A stretch of DNA of 64,000 bases. It comes from Stagnihabitans tardus. GTDB lineage: Bacteria; Pseudomonadota; Alphaproteobacteria; Rhodobacterales; Rhodobacteraceae. The notes under the pieces are model-generated. The model was not told the origin of the DNA. It was given only the letters and a program-made list of their open reading frames with translations, and made no database searches. Where the stretch lies: positions 62,001 through 126,000 of the forward strand of contig NZ_JAABNR010000001.1 of assembly GCF_009925085.1 (NCBI RefSeq), written 5' to 3'. The translations under genes and the position numbers were made by a program. Below, in pieces: positions 62,759-64,000 of the stretch (position 1 is its first letter; each line of letters opens with the position of its first letter).

Positions 62759-64000
<1,242 letters not shown>

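Overview
The window is a 64-kb stretch of a high-GC alphaproteobacterial chromosome, almost certainly from the Rhodobacterales (Roseobacter/Paracoccus-like). The evidence is a gene-transfer-agent (GTA) cluster in the Rhodobacter capsulatus gene order, a DMSP lyase of the DddP type, CtrA-type control signals, and several T1SS-type RTX proteins. No rRNA operon, IS transposase, integrase or CRISPR array was seen. One tRNA gene (Leu, anticodon UAG) is present.

Layout. 1-4.6 kb: ridA and a zwf-pgl-pgi operon (entry to the Entner-Doudoroff/pentose phosphate routes) behind a perfect LacI-type palindrome. 4.9-8.9 kb: sulfate ABC importer sbp-cysT-cysW-cysA and an Lrp/AsnC regulator. 9-13.9 kb: a LysR regulator divergent from dabB-dabA, a DAB-type inorganic-carbon uptake pair. 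13.9-15.1 kb: RTX protein 1. 15.2-26.1 kb (minus strand): GTA structural cluster g1-g15, with a large internal deletion. It runs from terminase through portal, then straight into the last half of g8 and the complete tail genes; prohead protease, major capsid and head-tail connector genes are absent. 26-28.6 kb: mltG and fabF. 28.8-33.9 kb: TetR regulator with an RND efflux adaptor and pump. 34-35.7 kb: RTX protein 2. 35.7-39.2 kb: ureohydrolase, acpP, fabG, fabD (fatty-acid synthesis, continuing the fabF/mltG group). 39.4-41.6 kb: a PACE-type membrane protein and the rpsF-rpsR-rplI operon. 41.8-46.6 kb: RTX protein 3, an EamA transporter, tig, tRNA-Leu and a Hint-domain protein. 46.8-50.7 kb: bifunctional NAD(P)HX repair enzyme and glnB-glnA. 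50.9-55.5 kb: an XRE-like regulator with a small partner, a hypothetical membrane protein, a heme-dependent N-demethylase-like protein and RTX protein 4. 55.7-64 kb: dddP, purB, a fliG homologue, a 1.4-kb stretch with no recognisable gene, an HNH endonuclease, a lipoprotein transglycosylase and a partial pgm.

Two features cut across the window. First, a family of intergenic repeats occurs at least 14 times. Each has a core of about 22 bp (TATTTG..CCAA..TTGAAAG) usually flanked by one or two very GC-rich hairpins. Copies often sit as inverted pairs at gene 3' ends, and one copy sits inside the GTA operon between terminase and portal. Second, four unlinked RTX genes lack signal peptides and share a C-terminal Asp plus three hydrophobic residues; no type I exporter is in the window.

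The strongest candidate for something undescribed is the headless GTA locus: terminase, most of the portal and a complete tail module are kept as open frames behind a full CtrA site, while the capsid block has been cleanly removed.
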